Assembly: GCA_022266195.1 (NCBI GenBank)
Contig: WHVY01000010.1
Location: forward strand, 1,624,501-1,688,500
DNA: 64,000 nt
Reading direction: 5' to 3'
Origin: Tetranychus cinnabarinus
Lineage: Eukaryota > Arthropoda > Arachnida > Trombidiformes > Tetranychidae
Part shown: positions 15,371 to 24,735 of the stretch, piece by piece
Position numbering within the stretch: position 1 is the first letter of the stretch
How the letters are laid out: each line of letters begins with the position of its first letter
Translations under genes and position numbers: made by a program
The notes under the pieces: model-generated
Database searches by the model: none
What the model saw: the letters and a program-made list of their open reading frames with translations, nothing else
What the model was told of the DNA's origin: nothing

Positions 15371-16121
15371 TTTCAGATGAAATAATCATCCATAGGGACA
15401 CCAATGTGTATAAATACAAAGACACAGTTAGACACACACACAGAGAGTAAGTGAGACACTAAACACTGGCAAAGATGTGTGTTTGTTTCTTGAAATACAA
15501 ATAATAAAAGGCAGTAGTAGATGTGATACTAATAACAAGACAGTAAAAAGATGAAGATGAGGAAAAAACGAAACAAGTAGAAGATGATAACTGTTAGGAA
15601 TTTAAACACAATAAAGAGTAACCGGGATATTGAGTCTCATCATCATCTCTCTTCCCAGGCTGCCTCATCAATTCAATCCCATAAAGCACGCATGTATTTC
15701 AACTCTCAACCCAATCATCATCTCACTCTTCACAGACTTTAAAAGCAAAAAAGCGGAAAATGATCTACCTATATAACTCAGGAATAAAATGCGTGAGAGC
15801 ATCGAACTTTTGTACTCATATGCACGTATATTGCGCCACTGATTACCTCAAGTTTCAGTCATGGTGATGAAATATTAGGCTAAAAACAGTCTATCTTTCG
15901 CACTTGACTGCAGCCACAATACTTTCAGTGCTCATTTTAAACCTGAGCCTTGTTATTCAACAGGCTCTTTCAAAAAGTTACCATTTAAAAGGCTTAACGC
16001 AAGTCGATTTTTGTACCAAGTTTGTACCAATTGTTCAAGACCTTTCGTGTATAAATGATAAAATAATGCGTATGAGTTATTCAATCCAATTTTGCTGTCT
16101 CTCATCATCATCTTTCCCCTT
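15371..16121. other. Region upstream of LMX1 first coding exon; no gene seen
   Basis: Presumed 5'UTR and promoter of the minus-strand LMX1 gene. It holds a CA/GT-rich tract near 15420-15450. On the minus strand there are AT-rich TATA-like strings near 15395-15412 and 15768-15776, neither of which can be assigned with confidence. The open frame at 15904-16155 begins with TTG, not ATG, and resembles nothing I recognise. Confidence 0.45.
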
Positions 16122-16193
16122 CTCGGGTTCTAAGAGTCAGGTTAATATGAATTGACCAATTCTTACTTATGACTTTATATACACTCTACTGAG
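16122..16193. repeat. Copy 1 of a short dispersed repeat (tail only)
   Basis: About 70 bp that align with 17021-17088. The shared run goes from a GGTTCT..GAG..CAGG block, through GATTCTTACTT-like sequence, to CTTTATATACACTCTA. This copy lacks the GC-rich head found before the second copy and abuts the STRIP-derived duplication that starts near 16197. Confidence 0.65.
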
Positions 16194-16196
16194 GGC

Positions 16197-16374
16197 ATAA
16201 TTCACATTCCGTCTGAGCCATTATCCACCAAACAAATTCAATCTAATTTTGGTGGTAAATTTCCCTATTCAATTACACTTATATTGGTCAACAGAAAACA
16301 TGGGATACCGAACAACTAGAAATGGAAGGAAAAAAACAAAATAAGGTTAGCAATGATTTCTGGATATAAAAGGG
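16197..16374. repeat. Duplicate of the STRIP 5' end/upstream region
   Basis: Closely matches 20236-20433. The copy keeps, on the minus strand, the STRIP start ATG and the first eight codons (MAQTECEL versus MAQPECEL), then falls into unrelated sequence and a stop. It also keeps the upstream segment, including the TATAAAAG box. This is therefore a duplicated promoter and 5'UTR block, not a coding copy. Confidence 0.85.
16365..16372 (+). promoter_or_regulatory. TATA box (TATAAAAG) in the duplicated block
   Basis: A canonical TATAAAAG followed by GG on the plus strand, oriented toward the small ORF at 16446. The same octamer sits in the parental copy at 20424. A start site about 25-30 bases downstream (~16395) is inferred. 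If so, the open frame reading through the TATA box from 16353 is not translated from there. Confidence 0.55.
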
Positions 16375-16445
16375 TTTCAAGTTCGGGCTTTGAAGAACTG
16401 CCTGAAGGAAAGTTTCGAGATATATTCACGGAGTATGTTGACAAA

Positions 16446-16601
16446 ATGCGAGAATCATCTGAAGAGAAGATTCCAAGTGGCGGTACCGGTGCAAATGGAG
16501 GTGGATCACAAGGATGCCCTCAAACCCCAGGCGGTGATTGTGGGGTGAATGTTTCAGCTAGTGAAGGTGGCAATGCTCTCTCAACAACTACCTCTAAATA
16601 A
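16446..16601 (+). CDS. Small orphan ORF, 51 residues, downstream of duplicated promoter
   Basis: I do not recognise this protein. The frame is open from 16353, but the first ATG there overlaps the TATA box, so the first ATG after the probable start site (16446) is chosen. The product begins MRESSEEK and is then rich in Gly, Ser, Thr and Pro, with two cysteines (QGCPQTPGGDCG) and a TTTSK end. There is no signal peptide or membrane segment. Base composition is richer in GC than the surroundings. Polyadenylation hexamers follow within about 100 bases. It could be a young gene driven by the copied STRIP upstream region, or a chance ORF. Confidence 0.35.
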   Translation: MRESSEEKIPSGGTGANGGGSQGCPQTPGGDCGVNVSASEGGNALSTTTSK

Positions 16602-16682
16602 GAATAATGTTATTGTTAGACAGTACAAACAAAGCTTGTTAATTATGATTTTTGTCGTGGTTAAAGAAAACAAAATAACGCA

Positions 16683-16707
16683 AATAAAACATAAGTTATG
16701 AAATAAA
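16683..16707 (+). terminator. Polyadenylation hexamers after the small ORF
   Basis: Two AATAAA hexamers, at 16683-16688 and 16702-16707, about 80-100 bases beyond the stop codon of the 51-codon ORF. Confidence 0.4.
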
Positions 16708-16875
16708 TTATCTATACCAAAAATACCGAGTCTCTTCTTATTACATAATAACGTTCAAGAGTCTAACTGAACAACAATAACAATCCTAAAAAGGATTTCT
16801 TGTTCCAAGTAACTCTTATCTTGTAAACAAGACCAGAGTTAATGTGCTTTCTGCTTTTGGATTTATTTAAGGATT

Positions 16876-17088
16876 TTTGGGGCGCTGCGCGAACGCAAAC
16901 ACCCCGCTACCAAAAATTTCACTCCCCATCTAGCTCGTTTTGAGTTAGTGGCGGGCTTCAGCCACCCTCGGAGTGCAATGAGAGGGCCTCGACCCGGAGT
17001 CCCCGCCTTTTTGATCACGGGGTTCTCGGAGCCAGGTAAGTATGAGTTGAGCCGATTCTTACTTGCTTTATATACACTCTAGTGAGAG
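16876..17088. mobile_element. Copy 2 of the short repeat with a GC-rich head; probable non-autonomous element
   Basis: Positions 16876-17042 form an abrupt GC-rich island in AT-rich DNA, with short self-complementary strings (GGGGCGCTGCGCG..CACCCC, GTGGCGGGCTTCAGCCAC). It ends in the tail also present at 16122-16193. No ORF and no convincing tRNA A/B boxes were found. Composition, repetition and structure suggest a short non-autonomous transposable element (SINE-, MITE- or Helitron-like). The class cannot be assigned from two partial copies. Confidence 0.45.
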
Positions 17089-17640
17089 ACTAAGATTGTG
17101 ACATTTTATTGTTTTCATTAAAATTCACTGTTAAATCAATTTTATCTTTAAATATTTTTCAACCAATCTACTGAATATAGTTTTAGTATCAATAATTTAC
17201 ATACAAATTTTTGTTCCAATCAATAAAACAACTGAATTAAGTCAGAAAATCAATTGGGCTTTTGCCTGTTACCCCTCTTTTAGGTTTGTCTGTACAACAT
17301 TGAACTGTCTGTACAGCTGTTTTCTCTATGTTTTTCTGCTTCTCTGTTCCTAGGTTTGAGTGTACTTATGATTTTAATTTTTTGACTAATTGGCATGAAT
17401 CATATTTTGTTTCATTGAGACATTCATGGGATACAATTTAGTTTTAATTGTCGTGTTTTTGTTGTTTGAAAAAAATGAAATTTGCAAAATTTTCTTGTCC
17501 AAAAAAGTGTCTCATTGGACTTTAATTGAAAGTATTTAAATGGTTGTTTGGGTGACAATTTTTTTAAATTTGCTGATGGATAGTCGATGGTTAATGAATA
17601 AACAGTGTAAACTATTAACAAAAAAGGACCTTTTTGTTGA

Positions 17641-20258
17641 TCACATATTTGATGTATTTGTTTGCTCCAGCAAAAGATCCCAGTCAATGTTGAACTGAAA
17701 AACTTCCCTTTGAAGCCATAACTCGTAATTCTTTTTGAATTCTTCGGTTAACTGGAATTGTTTGCTTAAAACACTTGCGTAATTATTGTCTACTGGTTTA
17801 AATATATCCATTTGCGCTGCATATGAATAGTTATCGTTGAGAGGATTATTACAAGAATTGTGACCATTCATAGAATTCATTGAATGGTTTCCTGTTTGTT
17901 GGTTAGGTAAATGTGAAGGGATACCGGGTAATGACTGAGATGTATTGTATCGTCGACAGTGAAATCGAGATATATTGGCCTGTAAACTGAATTCTTCTCC
18001 TTGAAAATCCCATGGTCTCGTTTCCATGTCATTGCCAAAAGCCCAATCGTCTGTTAATCGATGTCTAACCATTTGATAAATAGCACTCAAAGTTTTCATA
18101 TTTGATTTCCTCCATTGGCGTCCCAAATATTTTGCTTGCATCTTGAGCAATTTTAAAACGTACAATTGAAACATTGCATGTCTGACTCGAAGGGCTCTTT
18201 TAAGAATGGGTGCAGATTTGAAGACTACTAACATCATTATTCGTGACATCTTCCACTTTGTCAGTTTATTGAGTATACGGACCATATTGATGCATGAGAA
18301 TATATTTCGCCATGGATAAGGTTGTTCTTTAACACTCATTTCTAATAATTCTGCTGTTATTTCGGGTTGAACACCGATAACACAAGCAGGAAAATCAATC
18401 AGGGCAATGTTATTGCGTGAAATTATATATTGGAAGATATTTTGATTGAAAAATTTCAATATTAATGGTATACAATTTGCAAACATCAACTGTTGGCTGA
18501 CATTTTCAAATTGGTAAATATTGTTAATTTTAAAATGTTTGAGAAGAAGAATCAAAATGGCAGAAACAGCTTTGATGATAATTTCTTTATGTCTATTGAT
18601 ATCAGTACCAAATTTCATGGATTGGACAACAGTCATTGGCATATTTTCAGGTAAAACTTCACACATTATATTAACTGACTCCGTTTTAGCTTTTGAGGTT
18701 GGTGCAGCAGCTAAAAGTATTTTAAGTAAGGCGATCATATATTGAGGTAAGCTTGGTAGCATATTCTCGTAGAGAGATTCAGCTGGTGATGATAATGGTT
18801 TAGTATCCAATTCCTCAAGAGTCAAGGGATATTTAGCCATTTCTTCTTCCCTCTGAATCTGAAGTTCAGATAATGAAATGTATAAATGTTTTTGTAAAGT
18901 TCTTAATCCTTCTAATATTGGTTCAGGAAGACCTGCTATTGTTGTACGATTTTGTGGTATGTTGAAACCAATGAATTTGATACGAGCTTGTTCGAGAAAT
19001 GCATCAATATCCTTATGCCTAACTTTGGGCATCCAAGGCAAACCTTTGCTAATACTTTGAACTTCGGAATCAGCTTCAGCATCTTCATCTGCCTTGTTTA
19101 CTGGAGTTGACGGTCGAGGAGATGCAGGAACATAACCAATGTCTACTTTTTCTTCAGAATTTTTATCATTCATTTCCTCAGTTCGTTCGACCTCGTTTGA
19201 TTCTGATGCTTCGGCTGCTTGTTCAACTTCGCCATTTGTCTCGCCTGTTTCTTCCATGTCATTCATCATATCATCAGCCATCAACGATTCTTGTTTGCTG
19301 ATCATTCTTCGCTTGTTCAATTTAATTTTACGAAGTTGAACATCGAAAGTTTCACTTGCGGCTACGGGAGGTGAAGCTGCTCTCATTGTTCGAGTGATTT
19401 CTAAAGTATCATCTGGAGCTGGTGGAAGGCCAACACGAGATCTATAATAATTTTTGAGATTCTTAAGCTCTTCACTACCACCTAAAGTAATTAATATTGT
19501 TTTCCAGAGAAGTAGTAAAATTTTTTTGATTGGAAAGTGAGGTGCAGATCCATTACAAAATTTTGTAGTCATTTGAAATAATGTTAAAGCTAAAAGCTCA
19601 TTCGTGGTTGATATGGGTTGCGTTAACTCTTCCTTAAATTGCTCTTGAAGTTTCTGTTAAAATAAAAAATTGTGATTAATTTATAAACTATTCAAAGACA
19701 AACGATTGGGTTTACTTTTTCTTCATTCGTTGCTTGGTCATTTATGCTGTTGAAAACTTCGACTATGGTGTAGATTATGTTTAAAATTATTCTTAAATCA
19801 GTAGAATCGTTTTTGTTGGATGGAGGACGACGAGCATCCGGAGAATTCAAACTTGTCTCAACTTCCATCATTAGAAGTTGAATAAGAGTTGGAAAAAGTC
19901 CTTTCTCGTAAATCCGGAAAACATTTTCTTTTGAATAACTTTGCTGTTCTTCGATGGACCAGCATTCATTGAAAACACCTTGAGCCAAATATAACAGAGC
20001 TTGCAATCCTTTGAATCTCAGTTCCTTTTTACCAAGTTCAACGGTTTCACAAAGTCTTTCAACAAACCAATTTTTCTCATTGGAATCCATTGATGACCAA
20101 GATTTTTTGACATTCCATTCATCGCACAGATCTTCAAAGCTAGTTTTGTTCAACTCAAATTCACATGATTCAGTATAAGAGTACAGCTCAGCAATTTCAT
20201 TGGCATGAGTATCACAATCAGCATAAACAAAATCTAATTCACATTCCGGCTGAGCCAT
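17641..20258 (-). CDS. Strip: STRIP1/2 homolog, striatin-interacting protein of the STRIPAK complex
   Basis: Two exons, 20258-19716 and 19653-17641, are separated by a 62-base GT-AG intron and encode 851 residues, about the length of vertebrate STRIP1 (~837). Family hallmarks appear in order: an N-terminal ELYSYTE block; the segment STDLRIILNIIYTIVE; KFCNGSAPHFPIKKILLLLW; MRAASPP; KGLPWMPKVRHKDIDAFLEQ; LPSLPQYMIALLKILLAAAP; KFFNQNIFQYI; the very conserved LNKLTKWKMSR; KYLGRQWRKSNMKT; and DDWAFGND. STRIP proteins are cytoplasmic helical scaffolds that join striatin/PP2A to GCK-III (Hippo-related) kinases. In flies they act in endosome/axon traffic, circadian rhythm and Hippo signalling. A poorly conserved acidic stretch (EETGETNGEVEQAAEASESN region) sits between conserved halves. 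The start ATG lies in the block that is duplicated at 16.2 kb. Confidence 0.96.
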
Positions 20259-20433
20259 TATCCGCCAAAGAAATTCAATCTAGTGTTGGTGGTAAATTTA
20301 CCGATTCAATTACACTTATATTGGTCAACATATAATTACAGATAACATGGAATACCGATCAACTAGAAATAGAAAGGAAAAAAACGCATACAAAACAAAA
20401 CAAGATTAGCAATGATTTCTGGATATAAAAGGG
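20236..20433. repeat. Parental copy of the STRIP 5' end/upstream block
   Basis: Spans the STRIP start codon and about 175 bases upstream. Its near-copy is 16197-16374. The parental copy has an additional short insertion (near ATATAATTACAGATAACATGG) absent from the duplicate. Confidence 0.85.
20424..20431 (+). promoter_or_regulatory. TATA box (TATAAAAG) pointing away from STRIP
   Basis: TATAAAAG on the plus strand, upstream of STRIP but in the opposite orientation. No convincing downstream gene is seen, and the frame after it closes within about 30 codons. It may drive a divergent or non-coding transcript, possibly toward the hairpin locus about 0.55 kb away (speculative). Confidence 0.35.
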
Positions 20434-21000
20434 TAACATGCAAATCTCAGATGCATTGGATAAATTACTCACCTTGTTATGAAAATTGGCCAAAATCTGG
20501 ATATTCTAAATAATCTAAATTCTCGATTGTAATTAAACTATTTCAACGACTAAAAATCTGTAAACAAATATTACTTAAAGACTGTCATCTCAATTTTACA
20601 TTGTTCAAGTTTCTGATCCAAAGGTTACCAAGTTTTTTTGGTTCAAAACAGTAGTGCGCCAAATTCAAAATAGAAACTGCAATCCATTAATATTAATAAT
20701 AAATGAAAAAAACTGGTTAGATCTAACAATTGTAAGGTAATTTAATAGGTATTGTCTTTTATTAATTTTTAAAAATTAAATTCGTTTACCGTATAATGCT
20801 CATTATCTTCCAAACCGATTAATTCTTTAAAAGTGGAATAATCGAGCAAAGCATTTTTATAAGCAGAGGAGTACAAAAAAAAGTAGTAGAGATTAGTAAA
20901 TTGTAAAGGATAGAAACAGTCCATTTGTCCAATTGAAATTTTTTTATGACAAAGAGCTTTCGATAAAATCACTTTCAATGATCAAACTTCGATCGCTTTT
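20434..21000. other. Interval between STRIP promoter and hairpin; no gene seen
   Basis: AT-rich, with no recognisable coding sequence. The last ~50 bases (20955-21000) carry GATAAAATC..AAACTTCGATCGCTTTT, a degenerate version of the start of the 673-bp unit described next. Confidence 0.5.
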
Positions 21001-22926
21001 GGTAGCGACTTTGAACTAGGTTTTCCTAATGTTATTCTTACACAAATGACACAAATGGGTGAAAACGGGTAAAAAATATTCTCTTTCAAATTCAGACTTT
21101 GTAGGCTTGTAGGGACATGAAAAGTGTGTCCATTAGTACTAATAAATAATTGATCTGATAGACAGTTTTTGATAAAATCGAAGTCAAAGTTGAAACTTCG
21201 AACGCTTTTTGTTCAGCTATGGGAGACGATTTCTTTATGAAACTCTATTTAACTGATGTAAATTTTGATGATGAACCAGAAATTGAACATATTTTGAAAA
21301 ATAAAATGTTCTATTTTCTGTAAAACAGATAAGATCGATTTTCATTAAAACCGACCGCATTCATTGACCGGTAGAGTTAGAGATCTGAAACTTATCATTC
21401 GTACATAAAACTTGTTGGTACACACCAAGGATTGAATAAATTTTTCAATATACCAACAGTTCTCTTGATTTCGGCCATTGGCTATAGAACTTTGGACTTC
21501 GATATTTCGAGACTGGCATCATCTACAATCATCATTCTTGCAACAATCTATCTCTTTACTAATTAATAATGCAATACAATTCAATTACTCTCCATTAGCG
21601 CATTTGAACAATGATGTTTGGGCTTTAATCGAACGAGTAACAACTTATTTAACAAAAAAAATTCATATAAACCCATATCTTGATGAATAAAACAATTTTC
21701 TGGTTATACTTGCAAATGCTATGCAAAGAGTACTGCCAAATGTTCGAGATTTTTAGTCAAAAGTTAAGACTTTGTGCGTTTCTAGGGACATGAAAACTGT
21801 ATCCATTGGTACTATTAAATAATTGATCCGATGGATAGTTTTGGAGAAAATCGAAGTTAGAGTTGAAACTTCGATCGTTGTTTGTACAATTATGGAGGGA
21901 GATTTTTTCATAAAAACCATAGAACTGATGTAACTTTTGATGATCAATCAGGAAATGTATTCACTTTGATGCATAGAACTTTTATTTTTCTGTAAAGCGG
22001 ATCAGTTCGATTTTCAAATAAACTGATCGTTTTCTATGACCGCAAGAGTTAGTGAGCTGAAACTTATTGTTAGTCCCTAAAAACTTGTTGCCTCACAATA
22101 TGAATTGAATAATTTTTTCAATAGACCAACAGTTCTCTTGATATTGCCCATTGGCTCGAAAACTTTGAGCTTCGATATTTCAAGACTGGGATCACATACG
22201 ATCATCATTCTTGATCCAATTTATCTCTTTAATAATTAATAATAAAATACAATTTAATTACTTTCCCTTAGAACATTTGAACAATGTTGTTGGGGCTGTA
22301 ATCGTACGAGTAAGAGCTTATTTAACAAAACAAACTCATATAAACCCATTTCTTGGTGAATAAAACAATTTTCTGGTAAAACTTGCAAATGAAATGCAAA
22401 GAATGCTGCCAAAAGCAGGAACATTCAAGTTGTGATTTGAGATTTAGTGTCATTTGCAGGGACAGGGAAACTTAATACATCAGTACTAATAAATAATGGA
22501 TCTGATGGACGGTTTTGGAGAAAATCGAAGTCAAAGTTGAAACTTCGAACGTCTTTTGCTCAGCTATGGAAGACAATTTTTTCATAAAACTCTATGCAAC
22601 TGATGTAAATTTTGATGGGTAACCAGAATATGCCCTTATTTTGAAAAATAAAATGTTCCATTTTCTGTTAAACAGAAAAGTTCGATTTTGATTAAAACCG
22701 ACCTCATTCATTGACCGGTAAAGTTAGAGATCTGAAACTTATTATTCGCCTATAAAAAATGTTTGTGCATATTATGAATAGAATAATTTTTTTGTTAGAT
22801 CAATTGTTCTCTTGATTTTGGCCATTGGCCATAAAACTTTGAACTTCAATATATCGAGAATGGCATCACTTACAGTCATCATTCTTTGACTAATCATTAG
22901 ATTTTATTATGGGCTATAATATAATA
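21001..22926 (+). repeat. Left arm of giant inverted repeat: about 2.8 tandem copies of a ~673 bp unit
   Basis: The marker AAGTC/TAAGTT..GTTGAAACTTCGA recurs at 21181, 21854 and 22528, giving periods of 673 and 674 bp. Each unit contains the same order of recognisable strings: ATCTGATGGACAG-like, GAAACTTCGAACG, CAGCTATGG, AACTGATGTAAATTTTGATG, ACCGACC..CATTCATTGACCGG, CCAACAGTTCTCTTGAT, and ACTTCGATATTTCGAGACTGG. The arm is inversely repeated in 23090-24360. Open frames of about 70 codons in some units start with TTG, and between units they differ mainly by amino-acid-changing substitutions, so I treat them as non-coding. Confidence 0.9.
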
Positions 22927-23089
22927 TTAGCTAAATTAAAGAAATCGAAGCTAATTAATACAATTATGAACATTAATCTTACACATATTAAGTAACCAGT
23001 TACCTTGGTTAATCTGGTATAAAATCTGACAAGCTAACTAATACAACGTTATAACTTATTTTTGAGTTTTCTTGAATTATCCAAAATTT
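22927..23089. other. Loop/spacer between inverted-repeat arms
   Basis: About 163 bases of AT-rich single-copy sequence. It is bounded by matching tips: ATTAGATTTTATTATGGGC near 22896 on the left, and the reverse complement of ATTAGATTTAATTATGGAC near 23101-23119 on the right. No coding potential was seen. Confidence 0.75.
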
Positions 23090-24360
23090 AATTATATCAT
23101 AGTCCATAATTAAATCTAATTTTTAGTTCAATTACAATTATTTCAAGTTATGCCATTTTCGAAATATTGAGGTTCAAAGTTTTATGGTAAATGGCCAAAA
23201 TCAAGAGAACTGTTGATCTTTTGAAAAAAGTATTCAATGCATGACATGAACAAACAATTTTCATAGACAAATCATAAGTTTAAACTCTCTAACTTTTATG
23301 ATCACAGAAAAAATTCAGTTTAACTGAAAATCGGACTTATCTGTTTTACAGATAACCTAAAATTGTATTTCTAAAAATAATGGCATATTCTGGTTACCCA
23401 TCAAAATTTACATCAGTTGAACAGAATTTCATGAAAAAATTGTCTTCCATAGCTGAGCAAAAGACGTTCGAAGTTTCAACTTTGACTTCGATTTTCTCCA
23501 AAACCGTCCATCAGATCCATTATTTATTAGTACTGATGTATTAAGTTTCCCTGTCCCTGCAAATGACACTAAATCTCAAATCACAACTTGAATGTTCCTG
23601 CTTTTGGCAGCATTCTTTGCATTTCATTTGCAAGTTTTACCAGAAAATTGTTTTATTCACCAAGAAATGGGTTTATATGAGTTTGTTTAGTTAAATAAGC
23701 TCTTACTCGTACGATTACAGCCCCAACAACATTGTTCAAATGTGCTAAGGGAGAGCAATTGAATTGTATTTCATTATCAATTAGTAAAGAGATAAATTGG
23801 TGCAAGTATAATGATTGTAGACGATGCCAGTCTCGCAATATCGAAGTCCAAAGTTCTATAGCCAATGGGCAATATCAAGAGAACTGTTGGTATATTGAAA
23901 AAGTTATTCAATCCGTGGTGTGTACCAACAATTTTTATGTACGAATAATAAGTTTCGGATCTCTAACTCTACTGGTCAATGAATGAGGTCGGTTTTAATG
24001 AAAATCGATCTTATCTGTTTTACTGAAAATAGAACATTTTATTTTTCAAAATATGTTCAATTTCTGGTTCATCATCAAAATTTACATCAGTTAAATAGAG
24101 TTTCATAAAGAAATCGTCTCCCATAGCTGAACAAAAAGCGTTCGAAGTTTCAACTTTGACTTCGATTTTATCAAAAACTGTCCATCAGATCAATTATTTA
24201 TTAGTACTAATGGACACACTTTTCATGTCCCTACAAGCCTACAGAGTCTGAATTTGAAAGAGAATATTTTTTACCCGTTTTCACCCATTTGTGTCAATTG
24301 TGTAAGAATAACATTAGGAAAACCTAGTTCAAAGTCGCTACCAAAAGTCGCTATCGAAGT
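23090..24360 (-). repeat. Right arm of giant inverted repeat: about 1.9 copies in reverse orientation
   Basis: Reads as the reverse complement of the left arm. Positions 23370-23760 pair with about 22270-22660. Positions 24140-24340 pair with about 21010-21200, displaced by one unit, so this arm lacks one 673-bp repeat. The marker GTTCGAAGTTTCAACTTTGACTTC occurs near 23467 and 24141. Similarity runs through the arm up to the loop, so the transcript of either strand could form a hairpin over 1 kb long. Confidence 0.9.
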
Positions 24361-24369
24361 TAATAGTTA

Positions 24370-24735
24370 TAGATAGAAGTTATAGATCTCTAACTTTACC
24401 GGTCAATGAATGAGGTCGGTTTTAATCAAAATCGAACTTTTCTGTTTAACAGAAAATGGAACATTTTATTTTTCAAAATAAGGGCATATTCTGGTTACCC
24501 ATCAAAATTTACATCAGTTGCATAGAGTTTTATGAAAAAATCGTCTTCCATAGCTGAGCAAAAGGCGTTCGAAGTTTCAACTTTGACTTCGATTTTCTCA
24601 AAAACTGTCAATCAGAGACATTTTCCAATCGCTTAAATGGACACAGTTTGCATGTCCTTACAAGTCTACAAGTCTAAATTCGAAAGAAAATAATTTTTAC
24701 GCGTTTTCAATTCATTTGTGTCAATTTGTGCTTAA
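24370..24735 (-). repeat. Additional truncated unit of the 673-bp family
   Basis: A partial copy in the same orientation as the right arm, resuming at CTCTAACTTTACCGGTCAATGAATG and ending after ATTCATTTGTGTCAATTTGTG. The spacing of the shared GTTCGAAGTTTCAACTTTG marker from the previous unit is only about 425 bp, so an internal part is missing. Parts match the third left-arm unit (22600-22740) best. Confidence 0.8.

Noticed and set aside
15904..16155. ORF with a hydrophobic, signal-peptide-like start
   Set aside because: It begins with TTG, lies upstream of LMX1 and runs into the dispersed repeat; no similarity recognised.
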